Below are positions 24,493 to 37,240 of a DNA stretch of 64,000 nt, one piece after another. Both the position numbers and the translations under genes were made by a program. The notes beneath the pieces were generated by a model, which made no database searches, had not been told where the DNA came from, and worked only from the letters and a program-made list of their open reading frames with translations. The stretch is from Phycomyces nitens. Its lineage: Eukaryota > Mucoromycota > Mucoromycetes > Mucorales > Phycomycetaceae. Each line of letters opens with the position of its first letter. Position 1 is the first letter of the stretch. Location of the stretch: assembly GCA_022702545.1 (NCBI GenBank), contig JAHRBC010000005.1, positions 4,402,001 through 4,466,000 of the forward strand, written 5' to 3'.

Positions 24493-25214
24493 AGAATACC
24501 TGGATTGGGTCCCAATTTTCACACTTGCAGTATATATATATAATTATATATATATTGCCATAATAAACCAAGATGATAAAATAAAATAATGTTATTAAAT
24601 GGCTGGTAATAATCTCTTGTCGGATGGCCTTTTCTCTCTCTATCTCTCTTCCTCTCTCTATAGGAGCTGTTTGTCAATGCAAGGGGTAAAAAGAAGAGAT
24701 AGAGAGATAGATAGAGAGAATAATAATAATAATAATAATAATAAAAAGGGGGAGAAGGGAAATATTTACAAGATGATTTTTCTGGTGATTGAAACAAGTA
24801 AAAATATTATAAATTTTTTGTATCTTGAATTAATAAAAAATACATGGCATTAATTCAGGATTGAATTGAAAAAATAATAATCATATATATATATATCTAT
24901 TTGGCTTTTGTACAATAAAGCCAAGCTTGACCAATCTACTACAACCATATAGAAACATTATACTCCCTCTTCTCCTCACCTCCTTATCCCATCATCTCTC
25001 TTACCTCTTGATTTCTCTACCTCTTTACACCATCTGAATCCCATGCCACCTGCCTCTTTAACAGCCCCTCCATCTCTCCTTTCTCTCCTTTCACTTAATT
25101 GTTATTATTTTAAACAATTTATCAAACATTCTACTTGTGCCTTTTTTTTTCTTTATTTATTTCTCTGGGGTTTTTTCTTCCCTTTGTCTCTTTCTCTCTC
25201 TCTAGCTTCCAATA
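24493..25214. other. Intergenic; pyrimidine-rich leader of the GT2 gene
   Basis: Holds (TAA)n at about 24717-24743 and several (AT)n tracts, then a T/C-rich leader from 24960 to 25205 ending in CTCTCTCTAG just before the ATG, which could be the acceptor of a 5' UTR intron. No gene seen. Confidence 0.6.
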
Positions 25215-26591
25215 ATGCTTTATCTTACCAATGATCTCGGCCTACTCCCCTTCTTTCTTCCATTGGGCATAGTCGGGTTCTACCGCTATCTATGGTACTT
25301 TATCAAACTCATGGCTTGGGCTATTTACAAACCCGTCAGACCAAAACTCAATCCGACATACAAACCAGAACAAGACGTAACCATCATAGTGCCCACAATT
25401 GATGCCGGAGAAGAATTCAAGATTGCTGCCAAGAGTTGGCTGGCATGCGGACCAAAGGAAATCATCATCATTACCGAGACAAAGATGTTGGGTCCACTGC
25501 AAGAGCTGGCCAATGAAGTAGACCCCAGTCGGATTAGAGTCTTGACGGTATCAAAGGCCAACAAGCGTCTCCAGATGGTAGCAGGTGTAAATGCAACGAC
25601 AACCGAGTTGCTGGTATTTGCAGACGACGATGCAATCTGGAAACCCACAATGCTCGACTATATCCTTGCATGTTTTGAGGACCTAAAGATGGGTGGTGTA
25701 GGCACATGTCAGACTGTACATGCTGTCGATCCAAGTGGTTATCAGACTGTATGGGAGGTTCTGGCTGGATTCCGTCTAAGTATTCGCAACATTGAGGTTG
25801 CTGCTTCCACCCATCTGGACGGTGGCGTATGTTGCTTGTCAGGACGTACGGCTGCCTACCGTACCCTCATCCTAAAAGACCCTGCGTTTCAATACGGCTT
25901 CCAGAACGACCTCTGGTTAGGCAAGTATCCTCTCAATTCAGGCGACGACAAGTTTTTGACGCGCTGGATGGTTACCCATGGCTGGAACACGTTTGTCCAG
26001 GTATGCCCTGAAGCAGAGCTCTATTCTACATTCAAGAACAACTGGAGATTTATCAAGCAAGTCTTGCGATGGACTCGAAACACCTGGCGCTCTGACTTTA
26101 GGTCTCTTTTTACGGAGCGAGTTATTTGGCACAGACATCCGTATGTGGCATTCACGATGGTCGACAAGATATTCAATCCCTTGACCCTTCTCTCTGGCCC
26201 TGTACTGGTCCTGATATTTGCGATTAAGCAGAATACACAGGTAGGGCACACCAATGCACCTCTTCCTATCTGGAACGTCCTCCTCTCCTACATTACCTGG
26301 TTGCTCCTGACGCGCGGTCTCAAACTCCTGCCGCATCTCATCCAGCGACCAAGGGACGTCATCCATTTGCCGGCCTGGCTTCTGTTCAATTACTACTTTG
26401 CTGTCATGAAGGTCTATGCACTTTTTACTCTTCATGAGGTAGGCTGGGGAACCCGGGCTGGAGTGGGAACTACTCTTGCGGCAGATATCACCAAAGAAGA
26501 CCGTATCCAAAGTGACAAAATGCAAGGATCACCGCACGTCGAGCTGGATGTCACACCTCTTCAGAGGGCATACACACGGCCAATGTCTTGA
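25215..26591 (+). CDS. Fungal GT2-family polysaccharide glycosyltransferase (Cps1/GT2 type)
   Basis: Single exon, 458 residues. A membrane segment (about 8-32) precedes the catalytic domain: VTIIVPTIDAGEE (nucleotide-binding start), FADDDAIWKP (metal-binding acidic triplet, residues 137-139), GGVCCLSGRTAAYR, SGDDKFLTRW, and QVLRW (282-286), the Q-x-x-R-W motif of processive GT2 enzymes. C-terminal membrane helices follow from about residue 318. This is the fungal family related to Cryptococcus Cps1 and the GT2 proteins needed for hyphal extension in plant pathogens. It probably adds sugars from a UDP donor to an extracellular polysaccharide, but donor and product are not known. The length is as in the family. 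Confidence 0.87.
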   Translation: MLYLTNDLGLLPFFLPLGIVGFYRYLWYFIKLMAWAIYKPVRPKLNPTYKPEQDVTIIVPTIDAGEEFKIAAKSWLACGPKEIIIITETKMLGPLQELANEVDPSRIRVLTVSKANKRLQMVAGVNATTTELLVFADDDAIWKPTMLDYILACFEDLKMGGVGTCQTVHAVDPSGYQTVWEVLAGFRLSIRNIEVAASTHLDGGVCCLSGRTAAYRTLILKDPAFQYGFQNDLWLGKYPLNSGDDKFLTRWMVTHGWNTFVQVCPEAELYSTFKNNWRFIKQVLRWTRNTWRSDFRSLFTERVIWHRHPYVAFTMVDKIFNPLTLLSGPVLVLIFAIKQNTQVGHTNAPLPIWNVLLSYITWLLLTRGLKLLPHLIQRPRDVIHLPAWLLFNYYFAVMKVYALFTLHEVGWGTRAGVGTTLAADITKEDRIQSDKMQGSPHVELDVTPLQRAYTRPMS

Positions 26592-26803
26592 TACTCTAGA
26601 TATTCTCATTCATTTGTTCTCTCATCATGTATATTCCGTTTCTTGAAAGTGTACTTATCCCTTTCCAACTCTCTCCCCCTATCCTCAATAATTTAACATT
26701 CTCACAACACATGTTTCATCAATATCATTAGAAATAAATAATGCCTTTTTATTTTTCGATCCTAAGCTAGGCAATTCACCACATTCAAAGGGAGGAGATT
26801 TGT

Positions 26804-28332
26804 CTAGACACCCATGATCTTGAATCTTTCATTGGGTGGGGCTTGGCTAATGACAATCCGGCCAGCATAAGACAGGGAAGCAAATGTCCATGTATCTGCC
26901 GGGCTCCAGACAGCCGAATAGACACTGTCTTCGTGCTGGTCAAAAGTGCAGATCAAGCCATCTGTGGGTGTATAGCTAAAGATGCCAAAATAAATATAGA
27001 GGGATACAGAGGGGAGAGTGGGGGTGGGGGTGGGGTACAGGGCTAGAGAAGTATAGTTTACCTATTCCAGTAAGCATCCGTATCAATCGAGTCGCTGGCC
27101 TGCTCATTACGCAGATAGGAAGCTGACGATACAGACACCACATTGTGCAGATTGACGAGAGTATCCGAACTCGAGGTCAATAAGAGTTGATCATGAAATG
27201 TGTTGAATGCCACAGACCAGACCCTTTGTTTTTTTTTATATAAAAAGAATCGTCAAGATCATCTTCCTTTGTGTTTTGTGTGTATCTTACCAGTGAGTGT
27301 GTCCAGACACGACCATGATCGGCTCATCAAGGTGGCGGATATCCCAGATGCGCACCTCGGCATCATCTCCACCCGTTGCCACATGGAATGGTTTGTTTGC
27401 ATTGTAATCCACGGCCCTGATGGTGCTCTTGTGGGCATCTTTACGGACAAACTGGGACTTTTTTGATCGAAGGTCCCATCCAGCCAAGCATTGGGCTCCC
27501 ACTGCAACCACATCTGGTCCATGAGGATTCCATACCGCATTCTGAATCCCATCAAGGCTTGGAGAGTGGGGATTAGATTCAAATGTCTGTCCAACATCCA
27601 CATCAACAATTGTCTATTCCAAATAATAGCATAGATGGTTCAAAAACACAAGCACAAACATGAATAATAATTTAATCAAACACTTACAGAAACATGATCA
27701 AGGTCATGGAGGCGGATGTGTGTTGGATCAAGCGAGACCACCTTGTTGTTTTCCTTTATGGGATCCCACAATACTCTTTACCAATATTGAGTGCCTTTTG
27801 TTGATCCTAACCCAATCCTACCTTTTGATTCCCTCTTGCTCAAGACTGATTACTTTGACAAGACTCGTGTCACCTTCCCGAGACCATTCTGGCTTTCTCC
27901 ACAAGGTTGCCTTTCTTTGCCTTGGATTGCTGGACACTTGGTCAAATATCAGCAAGTCTCTCCTGTGTCTCGGTGGGCATACCTTGACTATGAGTAGTAA
28001 AGAACAAATCTTCATTGGCAGGACATGATGCAATATCCCACACTTCATCTGCATGAGCATACATTGTAGATTTGACTTGGGCTTGTTCGTCATCGTATTT
28101 CAACAGACACACGCCATTATCCTTTGCTCCCACTGTGCCGACTAGGAACTGGCTCTCTTCTGTACTTGCTTTGACCGAAGTAAGGCACCGTGCCTATTGG
28201 GGTTTATTACATGGTTTTAATATTAAAAAAAAAAAGAAACATTTATCAATAAAGCAGCATTTTGGGGGTTGCTTTTATTGTTTATTCTTTTACCTGATGA
28301 CGAAGACCGTGAACACATGAACTCTCGGCCAT
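26804..28332 (-). CDS. EIPR1: EIPR1/TSSC1-like WD40 protein
   Basis: Several exons encode a seven-bladed WD40 protein. The N-terminus MAESSCVHGLRHQARCLT and FLVGTVGAKDNGVCLL, HADEVWDIASCPAN, AVWNPHGPDVVAVG, RAVDYNANKPFHVATGGDD-EVRIWD, HTHWVWSVAFNTFHDQLLLT, and the end HEDSVYSAVWSPADTWTFAS correspond block by block to EIPR1 (TSSC1). In animals this protein binds the EARP and GARP tethering complexes and serves endosome-to-Golgi and dense-core vesicle traffic. Fungal function is inferred. One intron carries a G-quadruplex-like run (27011-27042). It is divergent from Ste24 with 211 bp between the starts. Confidence 0.85.
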
Positions 28333-28543
28333 TACTGCAGCCCTTTATTTCTATGCCCTAAAAACCCCACATCTGCCCGCTCATTTCAACCAATGCTTTG
28401 CTAAAGGAGGAAACTAATCCCATCCCCAGTCACATAGATTAGCACACCCAAAAAAGACTTGCCATAAGAGATAAAAAAAAACTACACGAAACTCGTGTTT
28501 TATTCTATAGTTTGCATTCATCAGCCATCAATCAGTCTCTAGG

Positions 28544-30156
28544 ATGGATTTCTCGATAATCCAGCCGTTGTTGGATGGAATCAACTACAAGGCCTATGTG
28601 CTTGGGTTCTCCATCATTGTCTATTTCTTTGAACAATACCTCAAGTAAATCATCAGTCGAGTTCCCCGTCAATTCATCCTAACCCATTTCTTAGCTTTCG
28701 TCAGTACCGTCGCTATCTCTTGAAAGAACGTCCTAGCGACCTTGCTGACATTGTGAGCCAAGAAGACTTTGCAAAGGCCCAGAGCTACAACCTCGAAAAG
28801 TCCCAGTTTGGATTTATTGAAAACGCGTACAAGCAGGCTGAGACTATTGCCATGCTTGGCTTGGACTTTTTGCCTTTTATTTGGGACTTTTCTGGCCGCT
28901 TGATGCTGTCTGTTGCTGGCTATGGTCCTGAATATGAGATTGTCCAGTCCATTGTCTTTACCATCCTTTTCTCGACTATTTCTACCCTTACATCCATGCC
29001 ATTCTCGCTCTATTCCACATTTGTTATCGAGCAGCGCCATGGATTTAACAAGCAGACCCTGGGTCTATTCTTTATGGATGCCATCAAATCACACCTCATC
29101 ATGGTTGTGATCATGGTTCCTTTCTTGGGTGGATTCTTGCGCATCATCCGCTCTACTGGCGACAACTTTTATCTGTACATCTGGGTGGCCATGTAAGCAT
29201 TTAGTTAAAAAGAGGGATTGTGGGATGAACTGCATAGTAATCTATTATGCGTACATGTGTGTGTGGGTCTGTGCAACTATAAAGGTTGGTTTTCCAGTTT
29301 GTCATGATCAACCTTTACCCTACCTTGATCCAGCCTCTGTTCAACAAGCTGACTCCTCTCGAGGATGGCGAATTAAAGTCCAAGATCGAGGCCTTGGCTG
29401 CCCGTATCGACTTTCCTCTCAAGAAACTCTATGTTATTGATGGCAGCAAGAGATCCAGCCATTCGAATGCTTACTTTTATGGTTTTGGCAAGAACAAGCA
29501 CATTGTCTTGTTTGATACCCTGATTGAGCACTCTACCGAAGAAGAAATCTGCGCCGTGCTTGGTAAATAAGATCTTGTTTTGTTCCAATTGATTAATCGC
29601 ATAGTCTTTTTTTTTTCTTAGCTCATGAATTGGGCCATTGGGCAATGAGCCATACTCTGCGTATTCTTGCTTCTAGCCAAATGTACCTCTTCCTCGTCTT
29701 TTGGCTGTTTTCATTCGCCATTCACAGCGAGCATCTCTACCGTGACTTTGGATTCTCTACCATGCCTACTCTTATCGGTTTCTTGCTCTTCCAGTTTGCA
29801 TTCTCTCCCTTGGACAGTGTCATAAACTTTTTGATGCATGTCTATCAGCGCAAGAATGAATTTGAAGCAGGTAAAGATGGATTTTGAATTCTTAAAGACA
29901 ATACAAGACAAGACAATATCTGATCTGATATAATTCTACTTTAGATGCCTATGCTCTCAAGTTGGGCTATGCTGCTACTCTCCGCAGCGCCTTGATCAAG
30001 TTGAGTATCAAGAATCTCGGTGGCTTCAACATTGATCCCTGGTATTCTGCCTGGAATCATTCCCACCCCAGTCTTACCGAGCGCCTCAAGGCATTGGGTG
30101 TCCAGCCCACTTCGGACACTCCAATTACCCAGGAAGAGACAAAGAAAGAACAATAA
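28544..30156 (+). CDS. STE24: CAAX prenyl protease 1 (Ste24)
   Basis: Five or so exons encode the multi-pass ER zinc metalloprotease that removes the last three residues of prenylated CAAX proteins and clears clogged translocons. Seen: [87 protein letters not shown], the zinc motif AHELGHW (H-E-x-x-H), the downstream [12 protein letters not shown] carrying the third zinc ligand, and the C-terminal [14 protein letters not shown]. All catalytic residues are intact and the layout matches the family. The protein ends in a charged ETKKEQ tail, consistent with a cytosolic C-terminus; yeast Ste24 uses a similar basic tail. Confidence 0.95.
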
Positions 30157-31368
30157 AAAAAATATTTAGATAATTCCAATATTTCAATTAAAAATGTCTT
30201 TTCTTTTAAACAATTATAAATCCCATGGAATTGTTCAAATGGCAATTTATAAAACTTTAAAGAGTTTATTATATTTGATAATAATTATCGTCATGCCAAG
30301 CAAGCAAGATTGTGAGATTTTGATCCCTTTCTGTTAAAAATAGACTCGGCAATGCTTATTTTAGAGAAGCTATTATTTTTTAAGAAAAAGTGTTTTGTAC
30401 AGATCTGGGGCTGTATAATACTAGGTACAAATCTCACACGCCTTTTGCATCATCATCAAAGCCTGTACGGCAATGTAAGGGGGAGTGTGCATGCTTCATC
30501 TTTCCTCTCACTCCTTTAAGCCACGATCTCAATAGTACAAAGGTTATGCTGTCTGTTTGAAAGGCCTTACCCTTGAATATAGTCAAGAAGAATCCTGCAT
30601 ATTTTACCAGGTACACTTTTATATAAAGAACACAATACATCTTTACATCTCGATGTATGTATGTAGGTATGTATGTAAATAGGGCGCAAAGGGCACTAGA
30701 TAAAGAGGAGAACTAACCAACAAGTATAATAAGAACTGGCGTAAAATAGCAATAGAGATTGCCTTTATATATATATTAAGAGATATCTTCTTTGGAATCC
30801 GTAATCGTCAAGTGCTGGCTATCATTGATTTTAAATCAATCTTGTCTTTATGTATGTTCTCACAAAACAAGAGTTTATATTATCGTATCTTGGAAAATAA
30901 AGGGAATTGTTCCCTTAAACTCTATCAACTCTCCTTGTGTTTCTAAAAATATATATGTAAAAAGTAGCGCCACTCCTTTGATGGTATTTTGACAGCGATT
31001 CTGTATACAACACATGGTCGTTTATAGCCATGTGTTTATTTCATCAGTAGAAATAATTGTAAAGATGATTATTAGAAGTTAATTAATATTATTTTATAAA
31101 ATAAAATAAACACTCTCAAAGCCAAGTATGTCAAAAAGACACAGTGTATTTGTGATACCAATTGGGTTTTCTTAAAGAACAACTCATCATATTAATTCTA
31201 TATAAATTTTCTTGCCTAACAGATATATATATAGAGAGAGATACATATGTATATGTAATGTACATTTAATTTATTCATAAATGCATGTATTTGTTAGTGA
31301 ACATTTATATATATATATATATAAACGAATATTTTCCAACAATCTGAATACACCATGCTTTCTGATAT
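30157..31368. other. Intergenic between convergent Ste24 and UGGT genes
   Basis: AT-rich. (AT)n tracts near 30765, 31220 and 31305-31322, and (GTAT)n near 30655-30676. No gene seen. Confidence 0.65.
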
Positions 31369-34300
31369 CTACAGCTCATCGTGTTTATCAGTATTGGCAC
31401 GCTGGGTGTCTTCCAGTACATCAATAACATCTTCAAATCCTCCGCCTACAACGCCATCAAACACTTGGTGGATAATTCCAGCCGAAGAATGCTTTGCACT
31501 TGACTGAGAACTCGTTGTTGCTGTTGTTATGACCGGTGTGCGAGACATGGACGAGGATTCAGATGACAAGCGAGCCGCAACCTTCTTTTTTAGTTGAGAC
31601 ACTTGGTTATCATAAACCTCCCATTCAGGAAGCTGTCTGCGAGCACGATCGAGTTTTGGCTCCTTTGTGAGCGGGTTGTTGCACTTTATAAAATCATATA
31701 CACATATATGAGATCCAAGGCCTATATAATATTGCAATTGTACTTACCAGATCAATTGTCTTGGCCGTCTTTAGGCTTTCATCGCTACACCATGTCTCAC
31801 ACCACAGCCATTCCTGAGGCAAAGAGTGAATGGGCACAATATGTTGCATGTTGTTGGGTAAATCTTGGTCGAGATTGGCAAGAGAATGAGGGTCGGCACT
31901 CAGCTGCTGGTATTGGGCACGGAGGCGATCACCAGCTGCCATACGTCTAAACTGTACAAGATCGACAACATAAAGGGCACTATAGGTAATAGTTTTCATG
32001 TGTTGCAATATTTAAATCAGTACTTTTTGTCTACAATCGTGTTGCTCTTACCTAATGTGATAAGGACGTTCTTTCAAGTGCTCCTTCCAGTATCCTTGGG
32101 TCCAGAATCTAAATCCGTCCATCTCGGTACGGTCACTGCAGAATGGAGTGTAGCCATAGGGTGCTCCATGAAGATCCATATCAACCAACTCTTTCATATC
32201 TGCACGAACAATCTTTTTTGTTTTTGTTTTCAAAGAGATTAATATTTAATTAAAAACAATGTATTAAGCCTACCTGATCAGCATCGACAAAGATGACCTT
32301 GTCAAGGCTGAGAGGAAAGAGAACGTCCAAAAACAAAATCTTGTAACTAGGAAACCAATCAGTAAACAGTTGGTATATACATGTTGATCAAGGCGCTTAC
32401 CCCCAGATTGTTCTCTGCTTCTCTTTTTGAGATCTGAGCCAAGATGGCCACTTGTAGGTTACCATTTCATAATCAAACTTGTATTCCTTTGCCAGCTCGG
32501 GCAAAAAGTCCTAAAAGATCTTTAGTCTTGCGTTCATGCTACAAAAACAGTATCTTTATTTTTATATATATATTATTGATAGCCATACCTTGAAAGAGGG
32601 GGACAAAAAGTCCTCGATAAACCAAAACTTGACTGTACTTTGAGTATGTTCCATGACAGATATGATCATAATCGACAAGAAACGTTCGTAGAGTTGTCCA
32701 GATGCAACAGAAAATATGTTAATGTCAGCTTGTTTTGGCTGACTCGAGAGCTGATCAGATTCATTTGTTTTGCTACTATCCCCAAATATTCTGGTAAAGC
32801 AAGAATTAATAATACTGGTAATCAAAACTCCAAGAAAACTTACTTGTTTGTGAGGGACGACCAAATGCCCTGTTTTTTCTTTTCGGTACCATGTCCAGAT
32901 GAAGAAGCATGATCAAGAACCTGATTAGGATCAACACCTTCGTTATGCTTCACCTGAGGAAACACGGTTAGGCCTTCAAAGGAAGTCAATGGCAAGAGTG
33001 TGTAATCCGAATTGGTTCCATGGCTCAAAGACCCACTCTTTTCCCATTTTCCATGAGTGCCGACACTCTCAATGTGGTACATATCATTCGAAGGTCCTTC
33101 TCTTAATCCAAGTCTCCAGACACCTGGCAATGCTTTTAATTGGAAATATCCCAGGTTGGCCATAACGATGGTGTCGGTTGTGACTGGGTTAGATGGGGTG
33201 CCAAGTACAAACTGAAGTCCTCGGGGAGGTCCATGTGTAGAGGCGTCCATGCAGTGCCCTTCCAAGAGAATATGTTCGAGTTCGTAGACGGCAGATACCG
33301 AGGGCTGATGAGCACCCAGGAAGGTCAATTGAATGTTGTCTAGATCCATGTTTGCCTCCTTGACAGTGACATGCCATGATTTAATAGTGTCTACACGCAA
33401 GGTGTACAGTGGATCTGTGGGTAAACCAGCAAAGAATGCCATTGGCACCTCAATCTCTCCAGCCTTGTCAAAGTGGGGTTCTCTGTCAAATACTTGGCGG
33501 TAAAATTGCTTCAGAGGGACTTCCTTGACTTCAGTTTCAGGGTTCATATAGATCTTTATGTAAACACCACTCAGGCCAGAAAGAGTTTCAAGCAAATGAG
33601 ACCACTTTTGAGCAGCCTCACTCAGAGGATCCAAAGTCACACCAATCTCGATAAAAGCAGTAGATGGATCACCAACCGAGAAGCTAGTTTTGTTTCCGTT
33701 TAGATAATCATAAGGGCGCTGGCGACTGGTGGGCTGTCCTTGGTCAAACACATCTGTTGTCATGGTAGCCTTGTCGGCTTCCAGAATAGAGTTGACAAGT
33801 GTTATTGTATCAGCGAGCAGATTGCTTTCGATATTCTTTTCAACACTCTCAAGTGCATTCTTAATTGGTTCGACCCGGTTATTGAATTCAAAGCTGTAGA
33901 GAGCAGTAAAGTCGTCTGCGGTAAATTCAACATCAAGAGGGAATGGACCAACTGTCTGCAATCCAACCAAAATATTAGATGTTCTGATATTTGACCATTA
34001 AACATGTTTCTAAAACACTTACTCTGCCATTGATAACAGCACCCGTAAAATCACTCTGCATTCCCAAGTGCTTCAAGACATCACATATATACTTTACATC
34101 CTTTGCCTTTTCTCTTGAAAACATGCGAACAATTGAGGCACCAGGAGAGAATGCCTTGACCTGATTAATCAGCTTAGCACTCTTTTCTTCCTCGGCACTC
34201 TGAATTGCAGCCAAAAGAAGCTCTTTGATTCTGGGAATTTCTGTGATCCTTCCATAGATCTGGCTATACCAAACATCTGAAAACACAGGCTTATCTGACT

Positions 34301-37240
34301 TTTTGGTTTCTGACAAGACATTGCTATAGCCAGAACCCTCTGGGTTGTGGATCAGAGAAACACGGGTTTGGTTGTTTGTTTCCTATGAGCAAGTTTGAGT
34401 CTACACATACTTGACAGCAATATCATTCACACGTTCATACCACAAAGCTCAAGGCTTCCAAGGCAAGTTTGAGGCCTTGGAAAGTATCCAAATTAGCCAC
34501 AATCCACAAGTTTGTGTTTATTACAGACTCATCATCTAGACAAAAAGATTACTGTAAGTTTTTTTTTCCAGTCGTTCTACTCTAGCATGCCTTTTCCACT
34601 TACTGTTTTGAAGGTAGTGCAGACTCTTAAAGGCCTCAAATTCCTTGTAGACCGGAAGGACCTTTAAAGGATGACTTTCAGAGGGAGCAATATAAGGATT
34701 ACGAGAACCGGCCACATAAGACTGTGTGAGTAGATAGCTGTAGATGTTTTCTTTTGGCTTTATCAATCCATAATAAATCTATTTCATACACAACTGCTGA
34801 TTAGACAAACGATTGCTTTGCTTGGTATCTTTGTCTTACGGCATTGGTAATCAGTTGGGTTTGCTCTTGTAATCCTTGCATCAAGGTTCGTGTCCAGGGC
34901 TATAACAATCCATCGTGTTTGTTTTAGGATATCATTTCTAATAGGTTTGCTTGGGCTTACCATGTCATTGCTGTATTCCAGGAACTTTCCATTGAGGAAC
35001 ATGGCACCCTCACTATCTTTTGCAATTCCCATCTTTCTCAAGAAACCACTGAGTTCCTTGATGTAGTCTTGTTCATCGTTCAAGACCTCTACAAAGGATT
35101 TTATCTGCTTTGATTTTGGCTTTCCTTCATTGACAATAGTTTGAGCAAAGGCAGACTCAATAATGGATAGAGAGGCCTCTAGTTCCTGTTCAACTTCGAC
35201 CATATCCGCCAACTAATGATGGATGAGTAAAATGATTTAGTATTTTGAATAAATAAAAACATAATTAATATCCAACCTTTGACAGGAAATCCATGGCTTG
35301 GTTTGTACCATACTCTCTGGCAATATAATTGACCGCTTTTGCTGCCACAGTAGCTATTAAACATGGTGTTAATATAAAAGCAGTTTATAAATCCTACTTA
35401 TAATTCAATTGCTGGGTTACCTGGTGAGTCCTCGTCTCCAACAACAGGCAACAGACCGAATCTGATGGGAGTGCCTCTTTTTACCATTTCTAAAACTTCA
35501 TTTTTCATGCGGGTAAGGGCAGCATGGGAGCTTAGATTATCAACCATCAATAGGTTGTAGATGTTTTTACGGATTGTTCTCAGTTGACCAGGATAGGTAG
35601 GTTTCAGCAACTAGAATATGCAAAAATCATCAAGTTTACACTTTGGACTAATCATTCAACTTACATCAAATAGATTTTCACTCCACCCTTCGTAACGCGC
35701 TTCATTTTCAATATCATTCCACCAAAGTGCCAAGCCTTGTTCGCGTACATCATAAATATCCTTTGGAGAGTTGGTGTCGTGTACATCTTCATGGGAAAGG
35801 GCATGTGATGAGACGAGGTCAATGGATTGTCTTGACGTGAGTCCAAGAAGCTTCAACGAATCAATCAACTCGCGTTCACGTTTCAAGACACGGACAAGGC
35901 TTTGAAGATTAAGATTAACTGGTGCCCCCTTATTCTTCCAAAAAAAAACACGCACACACACTTACTAGAAAGGATCGACTTGTTCTACTTCTACACCCTG
36001 ACCATTAAACCAGATTGCATTGGTGCCTCCACGAATCATCGAAGCCTGATTCTCTTTGATTTCATGGACATACTCATCGTCCAGTTCTACCTGACTCACA
36101 CTCTTTGCATACTTTGGAAAATCTTGGGATAATTGAATCAAAGCCTCAAGAGGGTTTTCGGCTGTAGCAATAAACCGCCCGGCCTTGAGACCAAGTGCCC
36201 CAATTTCTTCAGACACAAGAGGTGCAATAGATGTCTTTGAGGTCTCAAACAGGCTGTTTCCAACCTTTCTTCCAAAGCTAGACACCTTGTTGATAAATGT
36301 CTTTTGCTTATTTTCTATAAGAATGTAAAAGGTTAACATTAGATGTTTACATTACTTGATCGTCTATTCTCTGTTTTTTTAGGTGGAAAGTATTACCTTG
36401 TACTGCCTTGTCATCAATTACCAGATAGTCTGTATTCTTGAGCGCCAATTCAACACCGTAACCTGTCAAATACAAGGGTGTACCAGGAGATGAAGAAGGC
36501 TTGTATCGAACTACATAGGACACTCCATACTTGTCGACAGCATTTGTCATGAATGCATGGAACTTTCCAAAGCTAGGAGAGAATTCCGAGGTATATAAAA
36601 ATACCACAGGTGTCCCTTGATCGGAAGGATGGGAAGGATGGAGGATATGATCGAATGGAAAGACAACTGATTTTGTATCGGTTTGGTCCATAGCCTTGAT
36701 GGCCTCTTCAAGCTTAGCCAAATCGCACACCTGGACACCTCCCGCCTGTGCCCATACTTTGCAAGTTTTGTCATACTCTGACAAAAGAGGCAAAACGCTG
36801 TTGGTGTACAATTGGTGATGAGCCTCGACGCGAGGTGATGCGAGATGAAGAGATAGTGAGAGCTTGATGCTTTCGATTCCTTCGGGATAAGATGCATGAC
36901 CATTGTCTTGAACTGTCTTTATGTAGTCCTCGTAGAGCTTTTGAGGTGTGCGAGGGCTGGAATCAGAGTGATGTAACAGATCGCTGACGAATGAAAAGTA
37001 GGTTGTCTCATTCTCCATTGACACAGTCTCACTAGATTGAGTATTTTAAATGTTTTTCTTTTTTTTAGCACAATGACCAAGAGTATTTAATAGATAATCA
37101 TACGCTATTTCGATGGATAGATGAGGTGCACTCCATGGAGCCACCAAGGTTAATTCTACTGGGGGTGAGTTTGCGAGTGCAGCCAGACAGTAGGTGCTGA
37201 TTAACGCCAGACTCAGGACGCCTCTTGCTGTCCCTTTCAT
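31369..37240 (-). CDS. UDP-glucose:glycoprotein glucosyltransferase (UGGT)
   Basis: A long gene of more than ten exons. The start at 37240 gives a signal peptide ([20 protein letters not shown]). The N-terminal two-thirds hold thioredoxin-like folding-sensor domains (for example [16 protein letters not shown] and [18 protein letters not shown] segments). The C-terminal GT24 domain starts at [16 protein letters not shown] and includes [13 protein letters not shown], the metal-binding D-A-D in [48 protein letters not shown] and [11 protein letters not shown]. The protein ends KHDEL, an HDEL-type ER retrieval signal. UGGT re-glucosylates misfolded N-glycoproteins so they rebind calnexin. All catalytic blocks are intact, unlike yeast Kre5, which has lost the activity. 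Exact exon borders were not all traced. Confidence 0.94.
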
